Origin: Verrucomicrobiota bacterium
GTDB lineage: Bacteria; Verrucomicrobiota; Verrucomicrobiia; Opitutales; Seribacteraceae
Length of the DNA stretch: 22,540 nt
Direction: 5' to 3'
NCBI GenBank assembly: GCA_014382645.1
Contig: JACNJI010000265.1
Location: 1-22,540, forward strand
Numbering within the stretch: position 1 is the first letter of the stretch; each line of letters opens with the position of its first letter. Both the position numbers and the translations under genes were made by a program. Under the pieces are notes generated by a model. It was not told the DNA's origin, did no database searches, and worked only from the letters and a program-made list of their open reading frames with translations. Positions 9,801-15,527 of the stretch are shown here, piece after piece.

Positions 9801-12157
9801 GGGGGACTACGGGGATGACTTTTACGAATTGTCGCTTTATCGGCAACGAGGCTAATGGGAGTTCCGGTTCCAGTGGCGGTATGGCTATGCTGGCAAACGG
9901 CACCACATCGACATCTTTTGTCAACTGTGTCATTTCGGGAAATAAAGCAAACTACAGGAGTGGTGTTCTTCAAGCTGATGGCACTACTCGCTTCGTGAAC
10001 TGTACATTATATGGAAATGTTGCTGAGGAAGGTGGGGTAACGCTTCTTTTTACAGGTGAAACGATGGAATTGGAAAACTCGATTATTTGGGGTAATTCGG
10101 CAAATGTCATTCCGGACATATACAAAAACACGGGAGCCGTAAGCATCAACAATTCTCTTTTCTTATCTTCGCAGTCTTCAGAGTTGCCAAGTGGTTTAGG
10201 AAATCTTTCGGGGGATCCGCTTTTCATTGATGCAGATGGAACTGATAATTTAGTCGGCACAGAGGATGATGATCTTGGATTACAGGCCTCCTCTCCCGCA
10301 ATCGATCAAGCGTCTCCCTCAGTTTCCGGCTATTCCTCGTCCGACGCTCTGGGCAAAACTCGTTACGGTTCTGCTCCGGATTTAGGTGCTTACGAATATC
10401 GTATAAACTCCGCCCCGGTTCTTACTAATTCGACAGAGGCGGGAGAATTATTGGTCACTGCCACAGACGGCAATGTATCCGTAGTGACCCTTTCGGTTGC
10501 CGATGCGGACGGCGATGCCGTCTCTTTCTCCCTTGGTGACTCCAATGACGATACTCTCTTTAGAATCGCCTCCGCCACTGGAGTTGTTCGATTTCGAACC
10601 CCACCGAACTTCGCTTCGCCCGCGGACTCAAACTCAGACAATATATACGCCCTGACCGTTTTTTACACCGACTCTGAAGCTCCTCCCAATTCCATAACAC
10701 TTCGAGTCACTGTGACCGACTCGGGTTCAATTGCCCCAATATATGTAAACCTCACGATTGAAACGGAGGGGGAGGGAGTCGTCTCCGATACCGGCGAAGG
10801 AACCTACGAGCTTCATGATACAGCTTCCATTACGGCAACGGCGGGCACAAGCTATGTTTTCGCCAACTGGACGGGAGATGCCAACGGCAGCGAGAATCCC
10901 CTGACGCTCACAATGGACGGCAACAAGACCGTCGTTGCTGTCTTCAATAAACTTAATGCACTCCCTCAGCTGACGCATGTTCTGACTGACAATAGTTTTT
11001 CCATTACCTTGACGGAAAATACAACTGTCGCCCTAGACCTCAATGCCTCCGACGAAGACGGTGACGCCGTAACATTTGCTCTTTCCGGTACGGACTCAGA
11101 CCTTTTCGACCTAAATTCCACCACGGGCATTCTTCGTTTTCTTATCCCTCCCGACTACGAAAACCCCGCTGATGCGGACCTGAACCACGCTTACGATTTG
11201 GAGATAACTATTTCTGATGGCATCGATATCACTTCTGCAATCTTACGAATCTCTATCCTTGACGATACTTCCGAACTTCCAATTAATTATACTTTAACCG
11301 TTGCAGTCGAGGGATTCGGAGAAGTTATGATGTCCAACGACCAGTCCATCTCCTCAAGCACCAGTTTTCTTCATTCCGTGGATGCGAACGTCACCCTCGT
11401 TGCCAATGCTGCCTCAGGATATGCATTTTCGAGATGGAAGGGAGATGCAAACAGCAGTATGGCCAACATTACTTTTTCCATGAACGGAAATAAGGGTATT
11501 ACTGCCGTTTTCACTAAACTAAATGTTGCTCCCAGCCTCTTGCACAATCTTACCGCAGGCGTGGTTCAAGTAAATGTCACCGAGAACAATCTCTCGGTTC
11601 TAACATTCGCTGCGGAGGACGAGGATGGTGATACCGTCACCTTCGGTCTCCAAGAAGAGGGAGATTCCCAAATGTTTGATTTGAATGAAACCTCAGGCCT
11701 TCTTTCTTTCAAAACTGCTCCAGACTTCGAATTGCCAACAGATGCCGGAATTGACAACGTTTATGAAATTTCCGTTACCTTGTCCGACGGTAATCTTACT
11801 ACCTCTCCCGTAGGTGTTCGCGTTTATGTACTCGACCATGCCGAACACACTTGGAATTACGCCAAGCATTTGGGTGACGGTTGGCGATGCTTCGCTTGGT
11901 TCGGCAACTACTACGATACTAATATAGGGTGGCTATTCCACGAGTACCATGGATGGATTTACCGTGAAGGTGAGAATACCAATACGAACTCAATTTGGTT
12001 TTACGACCCCACGTTAGGTTGGCTATGGACTAGTTCTTACGTATACCCCAACCTCTATCAATCAGAACCCGGTGAATGGATTTACTATGACGACTCCTCG
12101 ATATCGCCTCGAAGGTTTTATCGTTACAGTGCCTACGCCTGGGAGAAGATCAACTAA
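6833..12157 (+). CDS. Giant secreted metzincin protease / beta-helix / cadherin-InlB repeat protein
   Basis: With the ATG at 6833 this is ~1774 residues. ATG 6851 is an equally good start; both give a signal peptide ending near LSPLTFA. Order: a pro-region with SCGGC (C124, C127) and a basic stretch; a metzincin zinc protease with HELGHNMGCLH (H289, E290, H293, H299) and Met-turn VMSYD (M333); a Calx-beta-like segment and a carboxypeptidase-regulatory-like segment; a beta-helix from ~8579 opening with FVDVDAFGAGDGSSWTNAY and closing with SSPAIDQ and DLGAYEY, the choice-of-anchor-Q type pattern; three cadherin-like and two InlB-B-like domains; and a Trp-rich end domain. The zinc site is complete, so an active reprolysin-like peptidase is expected. 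The rest suggests adhesion or surface display. The protease target is unknown, and this domain combination is unusual. Confidence 0.88.
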   Translation: MPRFIGMKLFGCLLGSYLLVVILSPLTFASDSLDKANLLSSEINFQLSNGDKVVANRISGMDLGGGDFSWTGDLTGVSVGFMTFAKVDDLLSGTVHFAAGHAYSFRGPSGDLKIKPVSAKKRSCGGCLLGKKLPPDPRRQRRIKTWRNGDGNLVDLLVVYPSAVVDEAAGITPLAADVAKAVADANLCYRNSQVNLQLRLVHLAEVSYTPTGVLETDLERLAGTADGYMDDVHALRDQYGADLVALLATESNSGGLANTMMYPSIDFASQGFSVSVWDQMGAPSYTLAHELGHNMGCLHNREDSSDVDGSYEFRSFSYGKRWLSGNSGYATVMSYDTEPTSTFPNTIPFFSNPDVSYLGTTTGNVGTEDNAQVLKFTSPYVANFRSAVVQSIVPSLSSLAIQEGNSRSFGVRLAVKPSSPLSVNISLVAGGDADLMITSPSSMTFDSSNWNLPHPLQISAFSDSDTVNGSATINLSATGVNSTTVLVTEVDSGTTISTSPLIAGIATNSLGFGISGVTMTFSNGGEPVATDANGTFRHEVTEGWSGIITPSKIGHTFLPASTTVSSLSADSVAHNFTASRSSTLFVDVDAFGAGDGSSWTNAYTDLAVALRSKHPFSEVWVAEGTYKPGVVRPSAFLLPPDIPVYGGFTGVETSLTQRDYSANITILSGDIGDPNVSADNCYHVVIPTANATLDGFFITDGNANENYSDDRGKGGALWAEHSAFTIKNCVFSSNSANQQGGAIFLNESNATLIGCTFNGNITGSTGDGGAVDLNSSTLTLTACRFVSNHSYYYGGAINSLNSNLTLNSSSFVTNQSLNSNGGGAIRLKGGSIQGSFNSFTSNKATHEGGAILWEETTGSLSDSNFTSNQNLSWNGGGGIYFKNASPTILRCSFTGNITNANNSGGAIHLNNASPTISNCVLASNAAALNSGGAISIDSSSLPVLSGNEFRYNSAESYGGAIYVSGGQNLLATNNLFLGNYSNSGGAVSAWGTTGMTFTNCRFIGNEANGSSGSSGGMAMLANGTTSTSFVNCVISGNKANYRSGVLQADGTTRFVNCTLYGNVAEEGGVTLLFTGETMELENSIIWGNSANVIPDIYKNTGAVSINNSLFLSSQSSELPSGLGNLSGDPLFIDADGTDNLVGTEDDDLGLQASSPAIDQASPSVSGYSSSDALGKTRYGSAPDLGAYEYRINSAPVLTNSTEAGELLVTATDGNVSVVTLSVADADGDAVSFSLGDSNDDTLFRIASATGVVRFRTPPNFASPADSNSDNIYALTVFYTDSEAPPNSITLRVTVTDSGSIAPIYVNLTIETEGEGVVSDTGEGTYELHDTASITATAGTSYVFANWTGDANGSENPLTLTMDGNKTVVAVFNKLNALPQLTHVLTDNSFSITLTENTTVALDLNASDEDGDAVTFALSGTDSDLFDLNSTTGILRFLIPPDYENPADADLNHAYDLEITISDGIDITSAILRISILDDTSELPINYTLTVAVEGFGEVMMSNDQSISSSTSFLHSVDANVTLVANAASGYAFSRWKGDANSSMANITFSMNGNKGITAVFTKLNVAPSLLHNLTAGVVQVNVTENNLSVLTFAAEDEDGDTVTFGLQEEGDSQMFDLNETSGLLSFKTAPDFELPTDAGIDNVYEISVTLSDGNLTTSPVGVRVYVLDHAEHTWNYAKHLGDGWRCFAWFGNYYDTNIGWLFHEYHGWIYREGENTNTNSIWFYDPTLGWLWTSSYVYPNLYQSEPGEWIYYDDSSISPRRFYRYSAYAWEKIN
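8966..10060 (+). repeat. Polymorphic-type GGAI beta-helix repeats
   Basis: About 14 degenerate repeats of ~24-28 residues each lie inside the giant secreted protein. Each carries GGA[ILV] (seven GGAI, two GGAV, one GGAL, plus GGGGI, SGGMA and GGV variants), usually followed ~12 residues later by a C-x-F or S-x-F and then a [ST]-G-N or S-N turn. This is the pattern of chlamydial Pmp-like passenger domains and right-handed beta-helices. At DNA level, short near-identical blocks such as TCTGGTGGCGC recur, which would allow repeat number to change by recombination. Confidence 0.85.
10406..11839 (+). repeat. Alternating cadherin-like and InlB-B-like repeats (C-I-C-I-C)
   Basis: Five modules inside the giant secreted protein: cadherin-like A 10406-10741, InlB-like 1 10742-10957, cadherin-like B 10958-11287, InlB-like 2 11288-11524, cadherin-like C 11525-11839. 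The cadherin-like units share D[AE]DGD(A/T)V[ST]F, a TG[VIL][LV]xF strand, PP/AP-D/N-[FY]xxP(A/T)D, and an [IV]Y-x-[LI] or AYDLEI strand. Their Asp-rich turns are probable Ca2+ sites. The InlB-like units share W-[TK]-G-D-A-N and MxGNK.[IV].AVF[NT]KLN. The regular alternation shows that a cadherin+InlB pair was duplicated in tandem. Confidence 0.8.
11840..12154 (+). other. Trp-rich C-terminal domain of the giant secreted protein
   Basis: The last ~105 residues contain 11 Trp and many Tyr/Gly in a patterned arrangement: GDGWRCFAWFGNYYD, then GWLFHEYHGWIYREGE, SIWFYDPTLGWLWTSS, YPNLY, GEWIYYDDSS and PRRFYRYSAYAWEKIN. From memory, similar GW-x-W / YP-x-LY / PR-x-F-x-Y endings occur at the C-terminus of many exported Opitutae proteins, often in one genome. 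I therefore infer a sorting or cell-surface attachment tag, or a carbohydrate-binding module. I cannot name a Pfam family for it. Confidence 0.6.
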
Positions 12158-12239
12158 GAATAACTAGTCTTAATGGAATCGTATATCTCAAGTAGAAAAA
12201 TCGCTCCATCTCCAAATTGGAAAATCCTGAAACAGCGAC

Positions 12240-12758
12240 TTACTTCTTCTTGTTTCCTCCGAACAGACCGCGAAGACCGCTAGGTTTTTGACCGTCGTCC
12301 TTTTTTGCCTCATCCTTGCCATCGGTTGACGTGCGGGACTTTATCGCGACTGCTTCTTCGGCGGTAACCCACATATGGACATGAGCTTTTTCAACTGTAA
12401 GTACGTAATTGCGGTTTAGGGTGAAGCCATAGGTTTTGAACATCATCTTGTTGTTCTCATTCAACTTGGCTTGAAGATCTGCCAATTGCTTCTTCAATCC
12501 AACGTGCTTTTGTTCGTCTTGCTCATTCTGAAGTTTTGAGTGTAACTGAACCGCTAAGGAGCGCTGTTGTTGAACGAGCTGTACGTTTTTTTGAAACTCT
12601 TGATTCGATGCAATTGTATTGAGCGAAGAAACCTTGACGAGCTCCAGTTTTTGCTGTGGAGCAGGTGCTGCCACTGGCTTGGCACCCTTGTTTTGGGCGA
12701 ATGTCGCGGTGGCGGCGAGCGTGAACGAAACGAGAGAGAGAATGCGGATGAATTTCAT
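12240..12758 (-). CDS. Small exported coiled-coil protein, unknown function
   Basis: I do not recognise this 172-residue protein. Residues 1-21 are a clear Sec signal peptide with an alanine-rich end (ATATFAQ). A short Ala/Pro linker follows, then a probable alpha-helical coiled coil at ~53-105, rich in Gln, Leu and Lys. Next comes a compact segment (KTYGFTLNRNYVLTVEKAHVH) that looks beta-forming, and a charged tail ending in LRGLFGGNKKK. Size, export and coiled coil resemble Skp/OmpH-type periplasmic chaperones, but no diagnostic motif supports that. It lies 67 bases after the DUF1080 lipoprotein gene and may share its transcript. The + strand giant gene ends 82 bases away, convergently. No Shine-Dalgarno sequence is visible. 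Confidence 0.75.
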   Translation of the reverse strand: MKFIRILSLVSFTLAATATFAQNKGAKPVAAPAPQQKLELVKVSSLNTIASNQEFQKNVQLVQQQRSLAVQLHSKLQNEQDEQKHVGLKKQLADLQAKLNENNKMMFKTYGFTLNRNYVLTVEKAHVHMWVTAEEAVAIKSRTSTDGKDEAKKDDGQKPSGLRGLFGGNKKK

Positions 12759-12825
12759 GGTACTTATAAAGGTTAAAGTTTAGATTTTTGTTTTCGAGCG
12801 ATTACTTTTGTATTGGTTTGAGGTT

Positions 12826-13518
12826 TCACGGGGTTAATTTCCGGATGCGCATTTTGCGAATTACTCCTGTAGTTGCGTAACTGCAAAGGCCCAGCGGGGC
12901 GGCTAGCTCGACTTCACCGGAACGCATGCTGATCTTTCGATTGCCGACTTCGCAGTCGATAATTTTCTTTGCATCGACCCATGCCTCCAGCTTGGCCTTG
13001 GTGACTCGAAGGCGAACGTCGTACCAGCGATTTTCTTCAAAGACGTAAACATCTCCCGTTTCATTTTCGGATGCATCGAAGTCATCAATACTTGATATGC
13101 CGACGAGAGCACCGCCCCATCCGCCGAGAATGAGAGTGGCGTTGGAGTCTAAGTATGGGAAGGTCAGACCACAGAAAAAATCGCCCCCTTGTCCGCGCTT
13201 TGCTTGCAGGGCAATTTCATAATCGATAGTTGGGTAATCTCCTCCGTCCGGCAAGTGGACTCCTGTCAACTCGATGCCCATTCCGAGGACGAGACTCCCG
13301 TTTTCATCGAAGCTTACTTCGCCTCTACCTGCATAGTCGGTGACTTTCCAATCTCCCAGTGTTTTGCCGTCGAAGACAGATTTCCATGCTTTTCCCGACG
13401 AACTCTTGTCTTCTGCTGAATTGGTGGAACTTGTAACGCATCCGGAAGAGAGACCGAATATAAATAAAAAGCCAGTTACGACGGCATAGTGAATGTGAGT
13501 AGTTTTCATGTGATGCAT
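12826..13518 (-). CDS. DUF1080 (3-keto-disaccharide hydrolase family) lipoprotein
   Basis: This 230-residue lipoprotein has a signal peptide ending in a lipobox, LSSGC (C27), then a Ser-rich linker. The DUF1080 domain has a concanavalin-A/lectin-like jelly roll and starts with the usual W-x-x-x-FDGKTLGDWK. It continues through VSFDENGSLVLGMG, GGDFFCGLTFP, ENRWYDVRLRVTKAKLEAWVD and ends with the family-like GLCSYATTGVIRKMRIRKL. Some members hydrolyse or eliminate 3-keto-glycosides. An exact substrate cannot be read from sequence. The lipoprotein start may be the second ATG at 13509, which gives a cleaner signal (MKTTHIHY). The start lies six bases after the gluconokinase stop, so the two are almost certainly co-transcribed, pointing to oxidised-sugar use. 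Confidence 0.85.
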   Translation of the reverse strand: MHHMKTTHIHYAVVTGFLFIFGLSSGCVTSSTNSAEDKSSSGKAWKSVFDGKTLGDWKVTDYAGRGEVSFDENGSLVLGMGIELTGVHLPDGGDYPTIDYEIALQAKRGQGGDFFCGLTFPYLDSNATLILGGWGGALVGISSIDDFDASENETGDVYVFEENRWYDVRLRVTKAKLEAWVDAKKIIDCEVGNRKISMRSGEVELAAPLGLCSYATTGVIRKMRIRKLTP

Positions 13519-13524
13519 GGAGGC

Positions 13525-14046
13525 TTATCTTGGTGATGCAGGAAGGTATGCTTTTAAACCGTGGATACAGGAATTCACAATATTTTCAACAGTATCGGAA
13601 ATTTCTATGCTAACGGCAAGCTCATCATCCGAAGGAGGTTCAAGTGTTTCAATTTGGCTATCAAGCAATTTGGGGTTGAAGAAGTGTCCGGATCTGCTCC
13701 CAATTCGCTCCTCCAGCAATGAGCGATCTCCAGTAAGATGGAGGTAGACTATAGGGCGATGTAGTTCTAAAAAAAAATCCCGGTACTTTTGCTTGAGGGC
13801 GGAACATGATACGATTACAAGATTGGACTCCTTCTTTAAGGCGTCCCGAATGGCCGCAAACCACCCTTTTCTGTCATGATCATTCAGAGGAAGACCCTTA
13901 CCCATTTTGACTTTGTTCTCTCGGGGATGAAAATCATCGCCTTCAAGAAACGAACATTCGAAATGATCGGCGAGAGCGGAACCGATGGTGCTTTTTCCAC
14001 ATCCGGAAACACCCATGACAACTATTACAGGCGTAGGTGAAACCAT
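13525..14046 (-). CDS. gntK: Gluconokinase
   Basis: This cytoplasmic kinase of 173 residues, the normal size for the GntK family, uses ATP to phosphorylate D-gluconate to 6-phosphogluconate, which feeds the pentose phosphate or Entner-Doudoroff pathway. The Walker A loop is GVSGCGKST (G12-T20, K18). The gluconate-binding stretch LEGDDFHPRENKVKMGKGLP is typical, followed by LNDHDRKGW. SCSALKQKYRDFF and the VYLHLTGD strand are family signatures, as is the R-[SG]-HFF.P.LL.SQ..TLE..... pattern. The gene ends six bases before the DUF1080 lipoprotein and lies 61 bases after the glyoxalase gene. No regulator or gluconate permease is in the window. Confidence 0.95.
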   Translation of the reverse strand: MVSPTPVIVVMGVSGCGKSTIGSALADHFECSFLEGDDFHPRENKVKMGKGLPLNDHDRKGWFAAIRDALKKESNLVIVSCSALKQKYRDFFLELHRPIVYLHLTGDRSLLEERIGSRSGHFFNPKLLDSQIETLEPPSDDELAVSIEISDTVENIVNSCIHGLKAYLPASPR

Positions 14047-14107
14047 TGAGACATAGACGGACTAAAGATGTCCTAAACCTTATGGATTGAGTGCTTTGAT
14101 TGAGAGG

Positions 14108-14500
14108 TTAGATCTCCTGCGGCCGCTGAATGACTTCTATTTCGTAACCTTCCGGAGCATCTACAAAGGCGAAAATAGAACCAGAGGAACTTGGTGTGGG
14201 ACCATCACTGAATTCCACTCCTAATGATTGAATGTGTTCACCAAACGAGTCCATGCTCTCGACCTCGAAGGCTAGGTGCATAAGGTCTTCCTGCACTTTT
14301 ACGGAACCAGAATCGGGGTAATAAGTGATTTCGATTTCCTCGTCGCTATTCGGAACGGCGAGAAACACGAGTTTTGAACCGCGAGGAGACTCGTGCCGCT
14401 TGGTCACCTCCAATCCGAATACCTTTTGGTAAAAGGCAACCGTTTGTTCAAGATCGTTGACGCGCATCCGCGTGTGGAGGAATTTCTTTACAATCGACAT
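14108..14500 (-). CDS. gloA: Glyoxalase I-type VOC protein (probable lactoylglutathione lyase)
   Basis: This 130-residue protein is of the vicinal-oxygen-chelate superfamily, with two beta-alpha-beta-beta-beta modules. It aligns by eye over its whole length with E. coli GloA, and all four metal ligands are present: H9 (FLHTRMRVNDL), E57 (EEIEITYY), H75 (LMHLAFEV) and E122 (GYEIEVIQ). A Ni/Co-type glyoxalase I that detoxifies methylglyoxal is therefore likely. The thiol cofactor in this organism is uncertain, since glutathione is not universal. The gene starts just downstream of the terminator of the ExbB/ExbD operon, so it probably has its own promoter; none is clear in the short gap. A general VOC enzyme with another substrate remains possible. 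Confidence 0.85.
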   Translation of the reverse strand: MSIVKKFLHTRMRVNDLEQTVAFYQKVFGLEVTKRHESPRGSKLVFLAVPNSDEEIEITYYPDSGSVKVQEDLMHLAFEVESMDSFGEHIQSLGVEFSDGPTPSSSGSIFAFVDAPEGYEIEVIQRPQEI

Positions 14501-14523
14501 TGATAAAGGATCGAGGAGGGATG

Positions 14524-14557
14524 TTAAAAAGAAGGAATCATGGGATATCCTTCTTAA
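14524..14557 (-). terminator. Intrinsic terminator of the TPR-ExbB-ExbD operon
   Basis: Read on the - strand, AAGAAGGA (14555-14548) pairs perfectly with TCCTTCTT (14536-14529) across an 11-base loop, and TTT then AAC follow, giving a TTTTT run. It lies 16 bases after the stop of the second ExbD gene and ahead of the glyoxalase gene. There is no T-run on the + strand side, so it acts in one direction. Confidence 0.65.
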
Positions 14558-14572
14558 CGATAAAACGACGTA

Positions 14573-15049
14573 CTATTCGAAAGCAAAGGTGATCTTTTCA
14601 ATACCTGCCGTGGAACAAGCATTAAGCACGCTGATCGATGACTGATGTTCGGCAATGCCTGAGGATTCTATCTGAACTTTCAATTCGGCTTCTTCCTTGG
14701 ATCTGGCACCGCTCGCAATGAGTTGATCGCGCATACTTTTTTGCTGTTTCAAATTGGCTACCAAATCCAACATTTCGTAATTGGGGGCTCCAGTTGAAGT
14801 TGTTGCTTGCTCAATTTCTGATCCATTCAAGATGACTTGACCATAATCTCCTATTTCGACGCTAAGCAGGGGCATCGGCTTAAGATCGCTATTCGCAGGC
14901 TTGCCGGGGAGTTGAATGGAAAGTTCCGCTTCCGGTTGTTTCAGCATCGTCGTAACCATGAAATAGATCAATAGTAAGAACGTTACATCGATCATCGGAG
15001 TAAGATCGACAGTATCCTCTTCCCTTATGAGCTTCTTGAAGAATTCCAT
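14573..15049 (-). CDS. exbD: ExbD/TolR family protein, second copy (with helical insertion)
   Basis: This inner-membrane protein of 158 residues is of the ExbD/TolR family. It is anchored by one N-terminal helix with a periplasmic domain, and would couple proton flow through ExbB/TolQ to work across the envelope. The key motif is DLTPMIDVTFLLLIYFMV, with the proton-path Asp at D21. The periplasmic fold ends with SISVLNACSTAGIEKITFAFE. Before that fold closes there is an extra charged segment at ~104-122 (KSMRDQLIASGARSKEEAE), making it longer than the ~140-residue norm. An upstream in-frame ATG (15091) would overlap the preceding gene and bury the transmembrane start. The ATG at 15049 sits four bases after the previous stop behind GGAGGAGG, and I choose it. 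It is the last gene of the operon. Confidence 0.92.
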   Translation of the reverse strand: MEFFKKLIREEDTVDLTPMIDVTFLLLIYFMVTTMLKQPEAELSIQLPGKPANSDLKPMPLLSVEIGDYGQVILNGSEIEQATTSTGAPNYEMLDLVANLKQQKSMRDQLIASGARSKEEAELKVQIESSGIAEHQSSISVLNACSTAGIEKITFAFE

Positions 15050-15053
15050 ATCG

Positions 15054-15476
15054 TTACTTTCCTCCTCCGTTTGCGACCTGCCATGTGCCAAAGATGATAT
15101 CGGCTTGGCCGGCGTTACCTATTTCCTTCAAGACGTCCTGAACCAAAGAGTGGGTGATTTTGGGATGAACCCTTAAAAAAACTTTCCACTCTGGATGCTT
15201 GCTGACGTAAAAGCCAACTTGGTTGAGGTCGATTTCCGATTCTCCCCAGTAGAACTTTTGTCCATCGGGCGTGTCGTCTATCGTAATTATGGTGCGCGGT
15301 GGAGGTGACTCCTTCACCGCAGATCGGCTAGCCACTGCCATCTGTTCCAGTTCTACGTATTGCTCAGACATTTGCTGGGCAACGACCATGAAGAATACGA
15401 TCAGCAAGAAGACGACGTCGATCATCGGCGTCAAATCAGGAGCATCGTTGCTTTCTTCGGCTTGAAACCCTTTCAT
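15054..15476 (-). CDS. exbD: ExbD/TolR family protein, first copy
   Basis: This 140-residue inner-membrane protein is of the ExbD/TolR family at the usual length. A short cytoplasmic N-terminus leads to one membrane helix, DLTPMIDVVFLLIVFFMVV, carrying the conserved Asp D20. The periplasmic part begins with a Pro-rich joint (ESPPPRTIITID) and ends with VFLRVHPKITHSLVQDVLKE and ADIIFGTW. It lies 51 bases after exbB and four bases before the second exbD start, so the three are one transcription unit. The two ExbDs differ in the periplasmic domain, so they are likely to have different partners or to form a mixed dimer in the ExbB pore. No Shine-Dalgarno sequence precedes the ATG. Confidence 0.93.
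   Translation of the reverse strand: MKGFQAEESNDAPDLTPMIDVVFLLIVFFMVVAQQMSEQYVELEQMAVASRSAVKESPPPRTIITIDDTPDGQKFYWGESEIDLNQVGFYVSKHPEWKVFLRVHPKITHSLVQDVLKEIGNAGQADIIFGTWQVANGGGK
15061..15068 (-). promoter_or_regulatory. Strong Shine-Dalgarno for the second exbD
   Basis: GGAGGAGG on the - strand, 11 bases before the ATG at 15049, overlaps the last codons of the upstream exbD. It is the only strong ribosome-binding site I see in the window, and it decides the start of the downstream gene. Confidence 0.6.
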
Positions 15477-15527
15477 GAAGGTGTCGGCTTTACTTTTATA
15501 ACAATAATTGTACCCGCAATAGGTGAT

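Noticed and set aside
8966..10060. CRISPR-like or satellite repeats
   Set aside because: The repeats are degenerate, in frame and protein-level (GGAI coils), with no constant spacer or direct repeat length.
12158..12239. Bidirectional terminator between the convergent genes
   Set aside because: Only very short inverted repeats (e.g. TCCAAATTGGA) without T-tracts are present.
15050..15091. ATG at 15091 as start of the second ExbD
   Set aside because: It overlaps the first ExbD; ATG 15049 has the strong Shine-Dalgarno and the normal ExbD N-terminus.
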